Shown piece after piece: positions 12,345 to 22,800 of a DNA stretch of 64,000 nt. Source of the DNA: Pristionchus mayeri (Eukaryota; Nematoda; Chromadorea; Rhabditida; Neodiplogasteridae); NCBI GenBank assembly GCA_036245805.1, contig BTRK01000003.1, forward strand, positions 12,192,464 to 12,256,463, given 5' to 3'. The stretch's first letter is position 1. Each line of letters opens with the position of its first letter. Below the pieces are notes generated by a model. It was not told where the DNA came from. It ran no database searches and was given only the letters and a program-made list of their open reading frames with translations. A program made the position numbers and the translations under genes.

Positions 12345-13476
12345 TTAACAACTACATGCCGAATACGAAGGTATTATTCGTAGTAGATAGCGAGTAGAGT
12401 TGATATACAATAAAATTGATAGATTCATGGCGTTGAATCTCGTGTAATTTTCAGTCGAAAATACAATCCCAGGAGCGTTAAAACTTATAAAAATATGTTT
12501 TCATCTGAAATTATGTTGTTATTTATCAGATTTGTGTTTCTAAAATCAACACATATTCACCTTAGTCAGAAAACATCGTCATAAAATGATTTGTATGGAC
12601 ATATAAAAATTTGATTTTTTTTCGTTTTGACATTTTCGATATGTTTACAGTCGAATAGATTTGATGGCTTCTCGGCCTTTTCTGACTAAGGCGATTATTT
12701 CTTGATTTTAGAAACACAAATCTGATAAATAACAACATAATTTCAGACGAAAATTTTTATTCGTTTTAGCGCTCCTGGGATTGCATTTTTGACTGAAAAT
12801 TACAAGAGATTCAACGCCATAAATCTATCAAGTTTATTATATATCAACTCTACTCGGTATCTACTACGAATAGTACCTTCGTATTCGGCATGTAGTTGTT
12901 AATGCGCGAACTTATAATTCCACAAACTTGGGATAAATTTATGTTGTGAAAATCGATTTTTCGAACTTTGTCAAACTCTGGGGTTTTTCAGTAGAAAATG
13001 AATCATCTGCTTCAGAAGCATCTCAAATTACGCACATTTGTCATTATAAAGCGAAATACGGCGCACTGTACAGAATAAATTCTGAATATTTACCATAGGC
13101 CCACATTGGTCGCGAAATATCGAGGCTGAAGGCTCACTTTATTCCTTCGCCAATATTTTTCCTATACATATGAATGAATGTTCTCTCTAATTATGCAACA
13201 AGAACCCACTACAAGTCCCCTTCCGGATGGTGAAAACAATTATTTTCTAATTTCGAATTCGGTTTCGCGGAAATAGCATTTTCAGTTGGTGTTCCCGTGA
13301 AAAGTTTTCAACATAAATGTTGCAGGAAATAATTTTCCCGACATTTTTAGCGCTTTACCACCTCCGTAGCTTGTCTGGAAGCTGAAATGCAGCATATCAA
13401 GGTGCAAAACCGGAAATTTCCTAAAAGCCGGCTCTGGGGCCAATGACCTATATTTTTCGAAAACATCTATCCTAGG

Positions 13477-13824
13477 TGTTGTATCCTTGTCCCTTGTTGG
13501 TGTCCACGTAGACGGGAGAGGACGGATGAACACACCGTTTATCCACGAATAAATAAATAGGAGAAAATACTACAACAAAGAGCCGTCAACCAGCTAGGGT
13601 GAGCGAGCGAGAGAGAACTGACAACTTGGGGCGACGCAACAATTGCATAAATACGACTGATTATAAATACTGCGCGTCAACACCATTTGAATCGCTATTT
13701 ATGGGAATGCGACCTTAACTACGGTAGGCGCGTTTGGCGGGGCGCACGAAGTGCGATGGGTCACATACATGCAATCTGTGATCGGAATTATTACTAAAAG
13801 GTTATTACTAATTCCTATACAACA
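13477..13824 (-). repeat. 3' LTR of the LTR retrotransposon
   Basis: This 348-bp repeat has TG...CA ends. It matches 15579-15926 almost base for base and abuts the polypurine tract. Confidence 0.85.
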
Positions 13825-13895
13825 CCTCCCCTTCAAGATTGACACTCAGTCGATCTTAAAATCACTACTCGGGGGAAAAAGGTGAGGTGAAGGTA

Positions 13896-15262
13896 TCAAA
13901 TTTGGTCTGGGATATCATTCTCGGATGATATTTCAATCTTGGACGCTCTTCCGTATTGTGGCGAGCCGTCCTCCTTCACAGTCTCCTTCTTGACGAGACG
14001 TTTCTCGTGACTCTTGTTTGACTCCGTGATGAGAGCCGTCTTCTCATCACCGATCGGTAACCTTGTAGCGATCGAGTCGCTTCTCACTTTGAGAAGGTGC
14101 AGCCTTCCGATGAGATCTCTCCCAACAATGACTCGGTCAGTGCTTGCCTAGTACACTTCTGCACGTACACTGATGTAACCGTATTCCAGTTCACACATGA
14201 TCTTTCCATCGATCTCCAGCTGCTGTCCATCGGCACACAATGCCTCACATTCAGGGAATGAACCTTCGAGGGTGGATCTCCAAACTTCTTCAGAGATGGA
14301 CGAGATGTTCGAGCCGTTTACCCTGATCGCTCTGCATCTCCTTCCGTACTTGTCCTCATCCTCGACGACCTTTCCACACTGCTCACTGCAGTTCTCCATA
14401 GTGGACGCATCGCGCGACTTTTCGGGCTTGCTCCTCTTTCCAAACTTGTCCTGTTTCTCCATACAGCACACATGTTCCATTTCGCGAGACCTATCTCGCT
14501 TGCACGACGCCTTGCCGCACTTGTTCTTTCTGCTGATGGACTTGTCCATTAGTGATGTTCGCTCGAGCGCCGCTCGCGAGCGCTCGTCGCTCGAGCGGGT
14601 CGAATGATTTCGCTCGTGAGCGCAAATCGCTCGCGAGCGATTTTGCAAAATCACTCTCGAGCGTTCGCTGCTCGCGAGCGAGAGGAAATGGACGAATGAT
14701 GAATAAGAGGAGGGGGGAAGTGAATTTGAATTGGTTTGGGCAACGTTTACCCCTTCCCCCCTCTCATTCTTCATTCGCCCATTTCCTCTCGCTCGCGAGC
14801 TGCGAGCGTTCGAGAGTGACTTTGCAAAATCGCTCGCGAGCGATTTGCGCTCGCGAGCGAAATCATTCGACCCATTCGCGAGACACGAGCGCTCGAAATA
14901 ACAACACTATTGTCCATGCAGCTCACGTGGTCCATTTCGCGAAACTCTTTTCGCTTGAACGATTCCTCATCGCACTCGCCCGATGGTGGTTCCATCAGGC
15001 TCACGTGTTTCACCTGATTGGGGACTTGCGCTCGACTTCTCGCACTCGCACAACGTCTTGTGCTTGTCCAGACTGATGCGGGGGTTTGCGCGTGACTATT
15101 CACACTTGCACGACCTCTCATGCTTATCCTGCCCGCTCGCTGAGTTGCTCTCCTCTGCTCCACCCCTGCTTCTCTCTTTGACGCTTTTCGAGGGACTGTG
15201 AGCACGTGGCCTCGATTCCTTTCGAGCCGTGCTCTCCATGGATTCTTCACATTGTTTCTCAT
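13896..15262 (-). pseudogene. gag/aspartic protease remnant of the LTR element
   Basis: The reverse strand encodes a lysine/arginine/cysteine-rich gag-like region (15262 to about 14400, with repeats such as REMDHVSCMD and REMEHVCCME). This is followed by a retroviral-type protease stretch: RVNG, ISSISEEVWRS, ADGQQLEIDGK, then after an in-frame TAG (about 14151) ASTDRVIVGRDLIGRL. In this family the catalytic D-T/S-G sits between the VNG and ISEEVW segments. Here those segments are directly joined, so the catalytic triad is missing. With the deletion, the stop and a MITE insertion at 14550-14909, the protein is dead. Reverse transcriptase, RNase H and integrase are absent. Confidence 0.7.
14550..14909. 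mobile_element. hAT-like MITE inside the LTR element
   Basis: An exact 8-bp duplication TTGTCCAT flanks it (14542-14549, 14910-14917). Its ends are TAGTGATGTT and the inverse AACAACACTA. The arms pair and are filled with CGCTCGCGAG-type repeats. It interrupts the gag remnant. An 8-bp duplication with TAGTG-type ends fits hAT. Confidence 0.78.
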
Positions 15263-15578
15263 CGTGTGTGTGATTATTTAGAAAATTGGGCAGCAATTCG
15301 CCTCAATTTAATAAATTCAGAGCCGTGAATCAGAGCTTTCGTATCACTCTATTCACTCGGTTCGTGACAATTAGCCCCAGCTCACGCCGAGTTCAGCTAA
15401 TTGCCAATCACAAACGACTTTCAGCGAGTTTTTGTGACAATTGACCCCAGCACCGCCGAGTTCCGCCAATTGTCACTTCGCTTAGAAACGATGACGAAAT
15501 CACCACAGGTACGTCTGGCTAACCGCCCCGACTCCGCCTGTGTGATTACGCTGAGTCCGCAGTGATCCTGAACGCCAG

Positions 15579-15926
15579 TGTTGTATCCTTATCCCTTGTT
15601 TATGTCCACGTAGACGGGAGACGACGGATAAATACACCGTTTATCCACGAATAAATAAATAAGAGAAAATACTACAACAAAGAACCGTCAACCAGCTAGG
15701 GTGAGCGAGCGAGAGAGAACTGACAACTTGGGGCGACGCAACAATTGCATAAATACGACTGAGTATAAATACTGCGCGTCAACACCATTTGAATCGCTAT
15801 TTATGGGAATGCGACCTTAACTACGGTAGGCGCGTTTGGCGGGGCGCACGAAGTGCGATGGGTCACATACATGCAATCTGTGATAGGAATTATTACTAAA
15901 AGGTTATTACTAATTCCTATACAACA
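15579..15926 (-). repeat. 5' LTR of the LTR retrotransposon
   Basis: This 348-bp repeat has TG...CA ends. Its inner edge meets the putative primer-binding site at 15560-15577 on the minus strand. Confidence 0.85.
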
Positions 15927-15984
15927 CTGGGTATTCTCCCTCCCAAATTTAGGCGAGAACGGAGACAAATTTTTGGAAAATGTT

Positions 15985-16568
15985 CACGCACACCTCGGGG
16001 GGGGGGGGGGGTGACAAAACGTGAACCGACAAAGCGTAAACAAATCGCATCTCCCTCGGGATACGAAGTGGGAACTTGGCAGTTGTTGCATTGTTATCAG
16101 TATGCCCTACACTACAACACCTTGTTTAGATCCTCAAAATATGTGAACTTGAGTTTCACTTACAACGACCGTATACGACCGTAGGGGCCGTAGGGGTTCA
16201 TGGTCCAAAATTGGGAATTTGAGTGAAAAATCATGGTTAGATAAACTCAAAATGCCGTAACCATTCGATGCCCATTTTACCGGGTTAGAGTACTTTCAGG
16301 GGTGCTACAATATCGATTGATTACTGTAACTTGTGGTTATCTAATCGTGATTTTCCACTAAAATTCAAAATTTTGGATGAACCCTATACCTTGGTGTTGA
16401 GCAAAACTCAACTTCGTCTAGTCATAGGATCTAATCAGGGTGGTGTAGTGTACGGCATACTTATAGCAATGCAACAACTGCCAAGTCCCTACTTCGAATC
16501 CCCGGGGAGCTGTGAATTGTTTACGTTTTGTCGGTTCACGTTTTGTCACCCTCCCCACACCTCCGCTG
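15985..16568. mobile_element. inverted-repeat element with GTGACAAAACGTGAACC ends
   Basis: The left end GTGACAAAACGTGAACCGAC (after a run of 13 G) pairs with GTCGGTTCACGTTTTGTCAC near 16530-16550, and the arms meet near 16270. It interrupts the right arm of the large foldback element. No coding potential is accepted. Confidence 0.6.
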
Positions 16569-16864
16569 ACTCGTGATACTTGTGATATGTTGTGTACTTG
16601 CCCGCATCTTTATTCTAATCAAACATCAACAGGTAGGCCAAAAATCAGAAAAAAATGTAAATATTAATGAAAATAGTATCATATTCTTTTTGTTGATGTT
16701 TGACGCGAAAATGAATTCGCCTATCCTTATTATATTCCCGTAGAATTATTTTCCTCGCATTGCACTCGCTTTTCGAAATTGAATGTGCCACCCGCTATGC
16801 TAATTTTGGCGCGTTTTTCCCATCAAATGTCCTATTATTGGGACAAAAACAACATCTCGCCGAT

Positions 16865-19800
16865 ATGTCGTCGTCACCAGACGATCTCACTATCGCCAAT
16901 TTGCCGTCTGATTTAATCAGAGGAATCATCATAGTTGGGAAACTAGAATCATTTGATAACTTCCGAATGGTCAGTTTTACCATTGTTTCAGCACTTGTGG
17001 TTCTTGAATTTCCATAAATTTTCAACAACAAACAATACGCCTGGTATGACTTTTTTACGTTTTATCTCCCTTTTACCAATATTGATTGATGCCATGATGA
17101 GCACTGGGGATGATATAGTAAGAAATGACTCTCTTAATGTTGCGATTATGCACGCCGAGAAAAAAAAGAGAGAAGGAACGCATTATGAAGCTATTGGGGT
17201 GTCCGGAAAGTTCGTATAATTTTTTGTTTTTATTTTTTATTCAATGCTTTACAATTCTCAGTGACCAATGTATGCCCCCTTCTTTCTCACTACCTCCCTC
17301 CAGCGATTGGGCAGGGTCTCGATTCCTCTCTTCCAGAATGCGGGTTTCTTCGAGACCGCCCAGTTCACGAAAGCCCTCACAACTTCATCTCGATTCTTGA
17401 ACTTCTTTCCTTTGCAGAAGTCAGAGAGAGAGCGGAAGCAGTGGTAGTCGCATGGGGAGAGATCCGGGGAATACGGTGGATGGGGAATCCTTTCGATCTT
17501 CAGCTCGTCGATTTTCTTCTGGGTCATCTTCGCTCGATGTGGGCAAGCATTAGTCCATCAGAAGAAGAATTTTGCCCTGGTTCAGGAGTCTGGGAGGGAC
17601 TCTGATCGCGACATCTTCCAGTTGTTCAGAGAAGAGGTCGGCATTGATGCTGGTGCCAGGGGCGAGGATCTCCCAGTAGATGGGACCGAGCACTGAGAAG
17701 AAGAAGCAGAGGAGTTCCTTCTTTCCGTGCTCTTCCTTCTTCGGGACGGGCGTGGGCTTCTCATCTGCATCCACCCATTGCAGTCTCCTCACAGGATTAT
17801 CGTACGTGATCCACTTCTCATCTGTAGCGATGATCTGTAGCGATTTGACCCATCGAAGATTGGATCTACGATAGTAATTCCCGACAGACTTGAACACGAT
17901 TTTTCAGCTGTTCGGGGGAGAGGTCATGGGGAATCACTTGTGGGAGTTTCGGCTTCTTCCCAGATCGATGGAGGATATCGGACACCGTTGATCTGGGAGT
18001 ACCAGTATCCTTCTTCAACTCACGCACACTGGCCATGGGCTTGCGCTTCAGTGTGCGGAGAACGAGAGACTGATCTAGGGAGGGAGGGCGTCCAGAGCGG
18101 GGTTGATCATCGAGACCAAACTCCCCTTTCTTGAAGCGGGAGAACCACTTATAGCAGAAGGGTATGGAGGGGGCGTCAGCTCCTTCCGACTGGGCCAGGG
18201 CAGAGTGGGCCTCCTTCACGGATCGGCCAAGACTGTAGTAATGAAGTAAAACTGCTCGGAGGTAGAGATGGGAGTCCATCACAAGAATCAATGTAGCAAC
18301 TAGGAGACTGATTAAATCCTCTCACTACTCAACGTCAGAATGATGCAATACATTGTTGACAAACAGATTGCGCAATCACTGCATTTGATCGCGAACTGAC
18401 TTTTTTCCGAAGCATTATACGAACTTTCCGGACACTCCAATATTTTGGCACTAGGTAGGATGAGAACTATGACGACATATCGCCTTTAATGTATCAGAGG
18501 CGGCATGACATGGTTCTAGTACCGTTATTTCTTACCAATGCATCTATAAGACTGTTGCATAAGTTCCTTTCTTTTTTCGTGCATGAACATTGTAACCTCC
18601 ACTGTTCTTTGCAATCGACCAGTCAACTAATGGTTTGTTACAGTTGATTGGGGCATGAGTACACTCTATATCGAGCACGATCTTGGTCCGATTATGTCAG
18701 TGATCATGGGCCAATTTAGATTGAAAGTCATCATACCAGTATGTTTGATCCGAGTGTTCAATTATTCACAGCTCCGAGGAGAGCAGTGATGGTGCTGAAT
18801 TTGTCACACTATTCTAAAACAATATGATGGGGTATCTCATATGACATATCGCGAGAATTTCGCCTTAAGAACCCTGCATGAAATATGGCCCGGTGAGATA
18901 TTCATTCTTTCTAAAAATTACGGATTTCAAATTATTTGCCAAATAATTCATAGACATCGATGAGAAGGGCTGAATTGTGATGGGTTGTGAATTACCTTAC
19001 TGTGAATTACCGTGCATATATGGAATCATATTTAGGAAGATATTGGTCTATCCTTTCACGAGCTGAATTCTTTGAAAAAAATACGTCGAGATTCACACGT
19101 TGAAATCAACAGATTTGGGCATCCCCTGTTTACCACACGCATTTGAATACGGATGTTTTGCACTTAAGTGAACAATCAACTCTTGTCCTAGTACTGGATG
19201 ATTTCGCAGAATCAGTATGCCACGAATTCTCGGCAACATGGGCCCAATTCAAAATGCTAAAAATCGCCGTTTTCCGATGCTCTTTTTCTGTAACGTGCTA
19301 GCCACCCAAGATAGTGAGTAGATTCAAAACCATTTCATGTGTGTAATTCAGAATCCAGACCATATCACAGGGTAATCAGAATATCTCGTCTGTCCTCGTA
19401 TCAGGTTGAGTAGAAAGTTTTGTCGTATTTTTGATATTTAAACGTTTGGTTACTACTATGGTTCAAACGGGTGCATCATCTAGATATTCTAAGGAATACT
19501 ATGGATAGTCCCGTGCTATAAATCAATGGTGTTACGGAGATCTCACTGGCAATATGTTGGGAGCTGTGATTCGAATAAGTTGACCATTTGCATTTCAATG
19601 ACTCGTGATCTTTGACTTGCAGTCCATCTTAGAAGTTAGACAGGGCTGCGAGCAAGTGATCAATGAAATGTGCAATATACAAGGAATAAAAGAAGTGTAT
19701 TAGAAGGTATCATTAACAACAGGCCTTCCCAGGAAGTGAAGATTTTATAGGGACGGCGCAAGCCATGGGGTGAGAGGTAGGAAATGGCACCTCCCGGATG

Positions 19801-22800
19801 GGTCCTTTCGAGATGGACCTTTAAATTATGTCAGTAGTGAACACAGGCAATAACCATTATATCCATGCACAAAGTTTTGGGCTAGTTTGAATCAATGGAT
19901 TTTTGACTTAGTTGGTAAAATAATGGAATTTTTAGACATCGAAAATGGCCTTTGACATGTTATCCAGTCTACCATGCTGCAAGATCACGTGATTAATTAT
20001 GCTCATTTTTTGCGTAATCCACTTAGCAATCATCCCATGCAGTAACATTGCCAAGGTAAATGGAACAGCCTCGGAAAAGGGAAAAAGTCAGAGACACATT
20101 CATCATTGTGATATTGTGAGATTCCCTGTTTCTGCCGTGAAATTTTTTTCTATATTTTCACACATTTTGGAATAACTAAAGCCCATGGTTGATGATGGAA
20201 TAGTTGCCCCCAATATTGATGTTGAGATTGCGCATAGTGGGGCTGAGGCCATTGCCTGCTTCTAAAAGAGGGCGCTTAACGACTGACGATGTAGATTCAT
20301 CAGACTGAATCTAGTCAATTTGATTAAACCACTTATTGACGACTGCATCGAACCAACTTCGCACAGCGGTAGAGAAGGGACAAGTCCCTCATATGGATGC
20401 CATAATTGATGTTTACCTACCTTTGTTGTCAAAGTAGAAATTAATAAGAACATCATTGTGTCATGAAAACATGAACTCTCGTTGACGAACTTTTAGATTT
20501 ATCTCGTTTAGACAGGCAGTGATTACCAAATATAAATCATATCTAAAATGACCCTTGCATACTCATTAACTTGAAAAATGGGACTTCTGCTTTTGACAAA
20601 GAAAAGAGAACGAAAGGAACTTATGCAACAGCCTTATAATACGAACCTGATTTGGCTTATTGTAGATATTGGTTCGATGGAACACTCTATCACTCGAGCA
20701 TCTCAGCCATAAAAAATACTTTCCGATAATCGAGTATTGTTCCATCAGACTCGATCGGGATCATAAAAGGAAAGTGAGCATACACTTGCGAGTGCCAAAA
20801 ACTCGCACTCGGTTTCTCCTTGGAGTCCCTTGCTTCGACATTATGCATCTCCGAAACGTAAGCATTATAGTTTGCTATAGAAACGATATCATGCATGTTC
20901 ATTTCCATATTATCTCAACGTAAGTGGCTAGTGAGTGTATATATTGAAGAGACCGTTTAGTCGTTAGTCTAGAGTATGTTGTTTTATCATACATTGGCTT
21001 CATAGTCAGCAAAATCTGGGTCATTATCCTTCTTGATATCGCCTTCTTGGTCAGTAATGCGAGCGATAAAGGTAAAGATCCGTTCAGCTTTTGCCAAATA
21101 TAGGCAGTGTCGCAGTATAATCTGATAAGATCATAACTAGAGTTGTGCTTTCTTGTTCAGAGAGTAGATAAAATATATTTTCGGGCACGTTTCTGGTGCG
21201 CTTCATTAAGCTATTAGTCCGGTTGTACCCATGCCTTTAGCGGGGCTACCGTGCTAGCGGAGTAGGTTTCTCAATCATCACTGTCTCTCCCTACCGATTT
21301 CGAAAGCGGAACATGCGTATACAGTGCTTTATATAGGTACAAGACCGGCCTTCGGTGGAGTCCTCGTACTCGCGGAAGCCACAATTTAAAATTATAGGTC
21401 GTCTAACCCACAGAATAATAGTTGACATACGGCTAAATATTTATTAATATCACACATCTCACGTAAGTATCGAACTGAATGCCGGATTAGGCGAAATTAC
21501 CTAAATCGAGTTTTCTTCCGTTTCGAACTCCTCTTCAGGTAGAAATGCGTTTCGAACTTCTAGCCATTTGTCCTTAATCGAATTCATTGAAGGCCTTGAA
21601 TTCTGCTCAGTTATGATCAACTTCAAGGAAGACCATATTCTTTGATCTTGACGTTGTCTGAATGCTCTCACAAATGAATGAACAGAAGGATTATCTGGAA
21701 TTTTATACTTTGATATATGCTCTATGATTTCATTTGTATATTTTTTCAAAGTAACTTTTCCAAGTAGCGAACATTCAGAATGGATCATAAAGGAACTAAA
21801 ATCTTCTGCAACCCACTTAGCGAATTCGAAATGGTAATGCTGGAGCCCGATTTCCAAAGTTTCAGATGCCTTACTGTGAACGATTTGGCGACTTTCTCAA
21901 TATCTGGCCTGTAATTTCGAAGCATGCAATTATAATATGTTGTCATAATATCACTTACACATCCGCTTCGAACGAATTAATGCTATGGAAGGTCATTTCA
22001 TGAACTTTTGCGTAAGTGCGAGGTATAGGTTGATGTGATGCAAAGCTCTTCGCCATCGCAACATCGATTTTAAGTGTCTTAATGCCATAACATCGATCAA
22101 ACATATGATAGATTCGGTCCATGAAGCATTTTTTCTCGGCATGGTTGAGAAATGGCATAGTGAACCGGCAATATGCTAGTTTCTGAACATGTATTATTAA
22201 GGTTCTATTAATGTAAAAAAAACATGTGTTGCCTGTTCGGGAACGTTTCTGAGGTGCAATATCTATTTATACCTATATATAAAGCGCAATTCCATTCGTA
22301 TGCCTAGATTGCGAAATAGGAGGAGGGCCTGATGACGTCAGAAAGGATTGACACATAAAAGGACCGTAAATAGTCAATACTTAGCAGTCGGAGAATTCCC
22401 GCATGCCAATCAATAATTAGCATTGAGTCAACTACCGTATATCACGCCTGTCACCTAAGAATTGAACTGAATTGAACATTTATCGGATTAGGCCGAACAA
22501 ACGGGAATGGTGATTTTCCACTAATGAGTAGGTTTATCTCTATCAGAGAGATCCTCAGAAACCCGTTTGCATACGATCATTCTGAAGGCCCTGGTACCGG
22601 GTCGTTAGTTCTGGTACCCACCTTTAACCTTGATTTTATCCGTTCCCCTTCACTTTGAACACAAATCGTCCTCTGATTGACCCCCACTAACTTTTTGAGC
22701 TCTATCGATGTATTTAAACTAGAACTCATGAAAATGACTTTGAACAATGCTATATTCAGTGCACCTTTTCTAAAACTCTATGGTAAAGACCCAAACGAAA

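Larger units (their letters stand above)
13477..15926 (-). mobile_element. LTR retrotransposon (Ty3/gypsy-like), internally deleted
   Basis: Two 348-bp LTRs, 13477-13824 and 15579-15926, begin TGTTGTATCC and end CTATACAACA on the plus strand and are nearly identical, so the insertion is young. Reading the minus strand, the polypurine tract AAGGGGAGG sits directly before the 3' LTR (13825-13833). A TGGCGTTCAGGATCACTG stretch just inside the 5' LTR is the likely tRNA primer site. Flanks on the minus strand are CCCAG and CCTAG, a 5-bp duplication with one change. The other arm of the host palindrome has the empty site (AATACACAGGAGAG, near 11380). Only about 1.75 kb of internal sequence remains, with no reverse transcriptase or integrase. 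Confidence 0.85.
11279..16593. mobile_element. nested foldback element with three insertions
   Basis: The outer ends pair: ATATATCACGTGTATCACGAGTCAG (start about 11279) against CTGACTCGTGATACTTGTGATAT (end about 16593). The arms pair inward to a centre near 12660. The left arm is 11279-12600 apart from a 386-bp TTAA MITE. The right arm runs from 12690, is interrupted by the LTR element 13477-15926 and by another inverted-repeat element at about 15985-16568, and then resumes. Because the arms are mirror copies, each insertion has its empty site preserved in the other arm. It lies between the 9517 and 16865 genes. Confidence 0.75.

Noticed and set aside
14148..14774. 208-codon minus-strand frame as a single protein
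   Set aside because: Its first ~75 codons read through the hAT-like MITE at 14550-14909; only the part below 14549 belongs to the gag/protease remnant.
14197..15201. Plus-strand serine/leucine-rich frames across the LTR element
   Set aside because: Shadows of the basic, lysine/arginine-rich minus-strand gag region.
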